From Azospira sp. I13 (lineage in GTDB: Bacteria > Pseudomonadota > Gammaproteobacteria > Burkholderiales > Rhodocyclaceae): a DNA stretch of 64,000 bases. Within the stretch, counting starts at the first letter, position 1; each line of letters starts with the position of its first letter. The position numbers and the translations under genes are program-made. Where the stretch lies: NCBI RefSeq assembly GCF_003112695.1, contig NZ_BFBP01000002.1, positions 436,970 to 500,969 of the forward strand, given 5' to 3'. A model generated the notes under the pieces. The model searched no databases and had not been told where the DNA came from. It saw nothing but the letters and a program-made list of their open reading frames with translations. Shown here piece after piece: positions 62,287 through 64,000 of the stretch.

Positions 62287-63054
62287 TCAGCGCAGGAAGC
62301 GGTCGGTGGCAACAGGTTCTTCCACCACCACCGCATCGACGGTCACCACGGCCCCGCCGCGCAGTTGGCGCAGGCTTTCCAGGCCGAAGTGGATGTACAG
62401 CAGGGCGCCGCAGGCCGGGGTCAGCAGGCCCAGCACCGGGATGTGGGCCAGCAGGGAAAGCAGGATGCCCAGGCCCAGCAGGGGCATGGCCCGGCGCTCC
62501 CGGATCAGGCGCCACTCGTCGTCGGTGGCGTGCATGGCCAGGGCGTCGTAGGCAAAGGTCTTGCGGTTAAGCCAGGCCATCCAGAACAGGGGCAGCACCA
62601 GGCCCAGGCCGGGAATCAGCCACAGGGGCAGGGTCAACAGCCAGCCGGCGATGAACAGCAGGGCGGCCCAGACGCTGTTCCAGGCACCGGCGAAGAAGCT
62701 GTCCTTGCCCATGGCCGCCACCTCCGGGTAGTCCCGGGCGGCCACGATCTGCAACAGGAGGGGCATGATGAACACCGCCGCCAACACCATGGCGGTGAGA
62801 TAGGAGAGAGCCAGGATCACCAGCCAGCCCCCGGCGGCGGCCAGCAGCTTGGCCAGCCACACGGCGCCCCAGCCGGACAGCCAGCTCATGGGGGGCTGGT
62901 CGAGGAACCAGGCGGAAAGGTGGTCCAACACCAGGAAGGTCAGCGTCAGCCACACCGCCAGGGCGGCCACGGCGGGAGACAGCACCAGCCACCAGACGCG
63001 GCGGCGGGAGAGGGTACCGAGGCTGCGGACCAGGGCGAGGATCATTTCGGGCAT
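62287..63054 (-). CDS. EI24/CysZ-like membrane protein
   Basis: A 255-residue membrane protein with about five hydrophobic segments of the EI24 (PF07264) group. CysZ of this group carries sulfate in enterobacteria. Visible are the early VWWLVLSPAVAALAVWL helix, the MAWLNRKTFAYDAL segment and the RRAMPLLGLGILLSL helix. No cysteine-synthesis gene is near, so sulfate transport is not supported by context. An ATG three codons later is another possible start. Confidence 0.82.
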   Translation of the reverse strand: MPEMILALVRSLGTLSRRRVWWLVLSPAVAALAVWLTLTFLVLDHLSAWFLDQPPMSWLSGWGAVWLAKLLAAAGGWLVILALSYLTAMVLAAVFIMPLLLQIVAARDYPEVAAMGKDSFFAGAWNSVWAALLFIAGWLLTLPLWLIPGLGLVLPLFWMAWLNRKTFAYDALAMHATDDEWRLIRERRAMPLLGLGILLSLLAHIPVLGLLTPACGALLYIHFGLESLRQLRGGAVVTVDAVVVEEPVATDRFLR

Positions 63055-63073
63055 GGGGGTATCCTATTTTTTT

Positions 63074-63261
63074 GCCACAGAGGGCACAGAGATCACCGAG
63101 GTTTCGCACTCCGCCTTAGCTGCCGGAGCGGTTACAAACCGCACCTACCCTGCAAGCAAATAATGAAGCCAATCTCCGACATGCATAGCGGAAGAATGGC
63201 GTCCCTATTGCCTCCCAGGGCAGAGGCCTTTTCTCTCTGTGTGCTCTGTGCCCTCTGTGGC
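63074..63261. repeat. Mobile-like element with 18-bp terminal inverted repeats
   Basis: GCCACAGAGGGCACAGAG (63074-63091) and its exact reverse complement (63244-63261) bound 188 bases of non-coding DNA between the EI24-like gene and hrpA. The interior holds the 23-base repeat core at 63191-63213. Termini of this CCACAGAG type are frequent in intergenic repeats of proteobacteria. No transposase is present, so it would be a non-autonomous element of MITE type. Target-site duplications are not evident. Confidence 0.7.
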
Positions 63262-63270
63262 TAACGTCTT

Positions 63271-64000
63271 TCAACCGTACTGTATCCCTTCCCACAGCTT
63301 CTGCAGACGCTTCACCGACACGGGCACCGGCGTCTTCAGTTCCTGGGCGAAGAGGTTGACCCGCAGTTCTTCCAGGAGCCAGCGGAACTGCTCCAGCTGC
63401 GGGTCCACCACGCCCTGCTTGGCCAGCTGCAGGGCGCGGCGTTCGTAGTGGGTCCACAGGGCGGTGTAGTCGGCCAGCAGTTGAACATCCCGGGCCGGGT
63501 TGGCCTTGAGCTTGTCCAGGCGCATGGCCGCCGCCTTGAGGTAGCGGGGGAAGTGCTGCAGGCGCTCGAAGGGCGTTTCCAGCACGAAGCGCTTGTGGAT
63601 CAGGCGACCGATCTGCTTCTCGATGTCCTGCACCGCGCCGGGGAAAGGCTTGAAGGCCGGCAGCTTTTTCACCAGGGCCTGCCACTCGGTCAGCACCAGG
63701 CCCACCAGGCGGCAGATTTCCTGGGCCAGCAGGCCCAGGCGGTTCTTGCCTTCGGCGCAGCGGGCCTTGAATGATTCCGCATCTTCCGGCCAGGGCTCCA
63801 CCAGGCAGGCCCGCTCGAAAATCACTGACACCAGTTGCTGGCGCAGGTCGTCGGAAGAACCCAGGCTCATGAACTGCATGGCCATCTGGGTCAGGCCCGG
63901 CAGGTTCTTCTCGAAGTACTTCACCTGCTCCTTCAGCTGCAGCTGGAAGAGGCGGGAGAGGCCCAGCCGGTGGGCCGCCAGGGCTTCCTCCTGGGAGTCG
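63271..64000 (-). CDS. hrpA: ATP-dependent RNA helicase HrpA, C-terminal part
   Basis: The last 243 or so residues of HrpA, open to the window edge. They belong to the C-terminal domain of unknown function (DUF3418) typical of HrpA: AAHRLGLSRLFQLQLKEQ, VKYFEKNLPGL and the final LQKLWEGIQYG. The DEAH helicase core would lie beyond 64000. HrpA acts in mRNA processing and in rescue of stalled ribosomes. The codon at 63924 (GTG) is an internal Val and not the start. Confidence 0.9.
   Translation of the reverse strand, partial: DSQEEALAAHRLGLSRLFQLQLKEQVKYFEKNLPGLTQMAMQFMSLGSSDDLRQQLVSVIFERACLVEPWPEDAESFKARCAEGKNRLGLLAQEICRLVGLVLTEWQALVKKLPAFKPFPGAVQDIEKQIGRLIHKRFVLETPFERLQHFPRYLKAAAMRLDKLKANPARDVQLLADYTALWTHYERRALQLAKQGVVDPQLEQFRWLLEELRVNLFAQELKTPVPVSVKRLQKLWEGIQYG

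Overview
The window is GC-rich DNA, almost wholly coding, with short gaps and many ATGA or TGATG gene overlaps. Gene content and order point to a betaproteobacterium, most likely of the Rhodocyclales. The marks are the run mla genes–ABC pair–ibaG–murA–his–HIT–tatABC, a short-form HisG, phasins, an MSHA-like pilus locus and an orphan NifZ-like gene. This placement rests on synteny and protein character only; no 16S or tRNA gene was seen.

Region 1 (1-8549, + strand) is a chemotaxis operon. It starts inside a chemoreceptor with tandem HAMP-type repeats and runs cheW, a second receptor, a second cheW, cheR, cheD, cheB, a CheC-like phosphatase and a PAS-GGDEF diguanylate cyclase. CheA and CheY are not in the window. 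Region 2 (8559-17615) holds a convergent 1162-residue Cache/HAMP/PAS/GGDEF/EAL protein, a fumarylacetoacetase-family hydrolase, a Nif3-like protein, a membrane-anchored S1C protease, a YafJ-like amidotransferase, tatCBA and a HIT protein.

Region 3 (17651-25665) is the histidine pathway, read on the minus strand as hisG-D ... B-H-A-F-I-E. hisC sits inverted on the plus strand, and two half-size chromate-transporter genes lie between hisD and hisC, so the usual G-D-C-B order is broken. Region 4 (25797-34285) has a CDF transporter, a NifZ-like protein, a strong terminator, then murA, ibaG, an ABC-2 exporter and mlaBCADEF for outer-membrane lipid asymmetry, all on the minus strand.

Region 5 (34452-53780) is an MSHA-like type IV pilus locus. 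It runs: a sigma-54 response regulator, MshM-like ATPase with a SPOR-like tail, secretin MshL, MshN, ATPase MshE with a c-di-GMP-type MshEN domain, MshG, PilMN/PilO/PilP-like assembly proteins, an unusually large 877-residue pilin-like protein, a minor pilin, a class III adenylate cyclase, a convergent histidine kinase, and the probable major pilin behind a sigma-54-type promoter. The region therefore holds candidate parts for a complete local circuit (kinase, sigma-54 activator, target promoter) plus cAMP and c-di-GMP inputs.

Region 6 (53831-64000) holds a CPA2 cation/proton antiporter, kdsD-kdsC-lptC-lptA (with lptB absent from its usual place), an enoyl-CoA hydratase, two tandem phasins with clear promoter, operator and terminator elements, a CinA-like protein, an EI24/CysZ-like membrane protein and the 3' part of hrpA. 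Non-coding gaps at about 22.45, 61.2 and 63.2 kb share a small repeat family.
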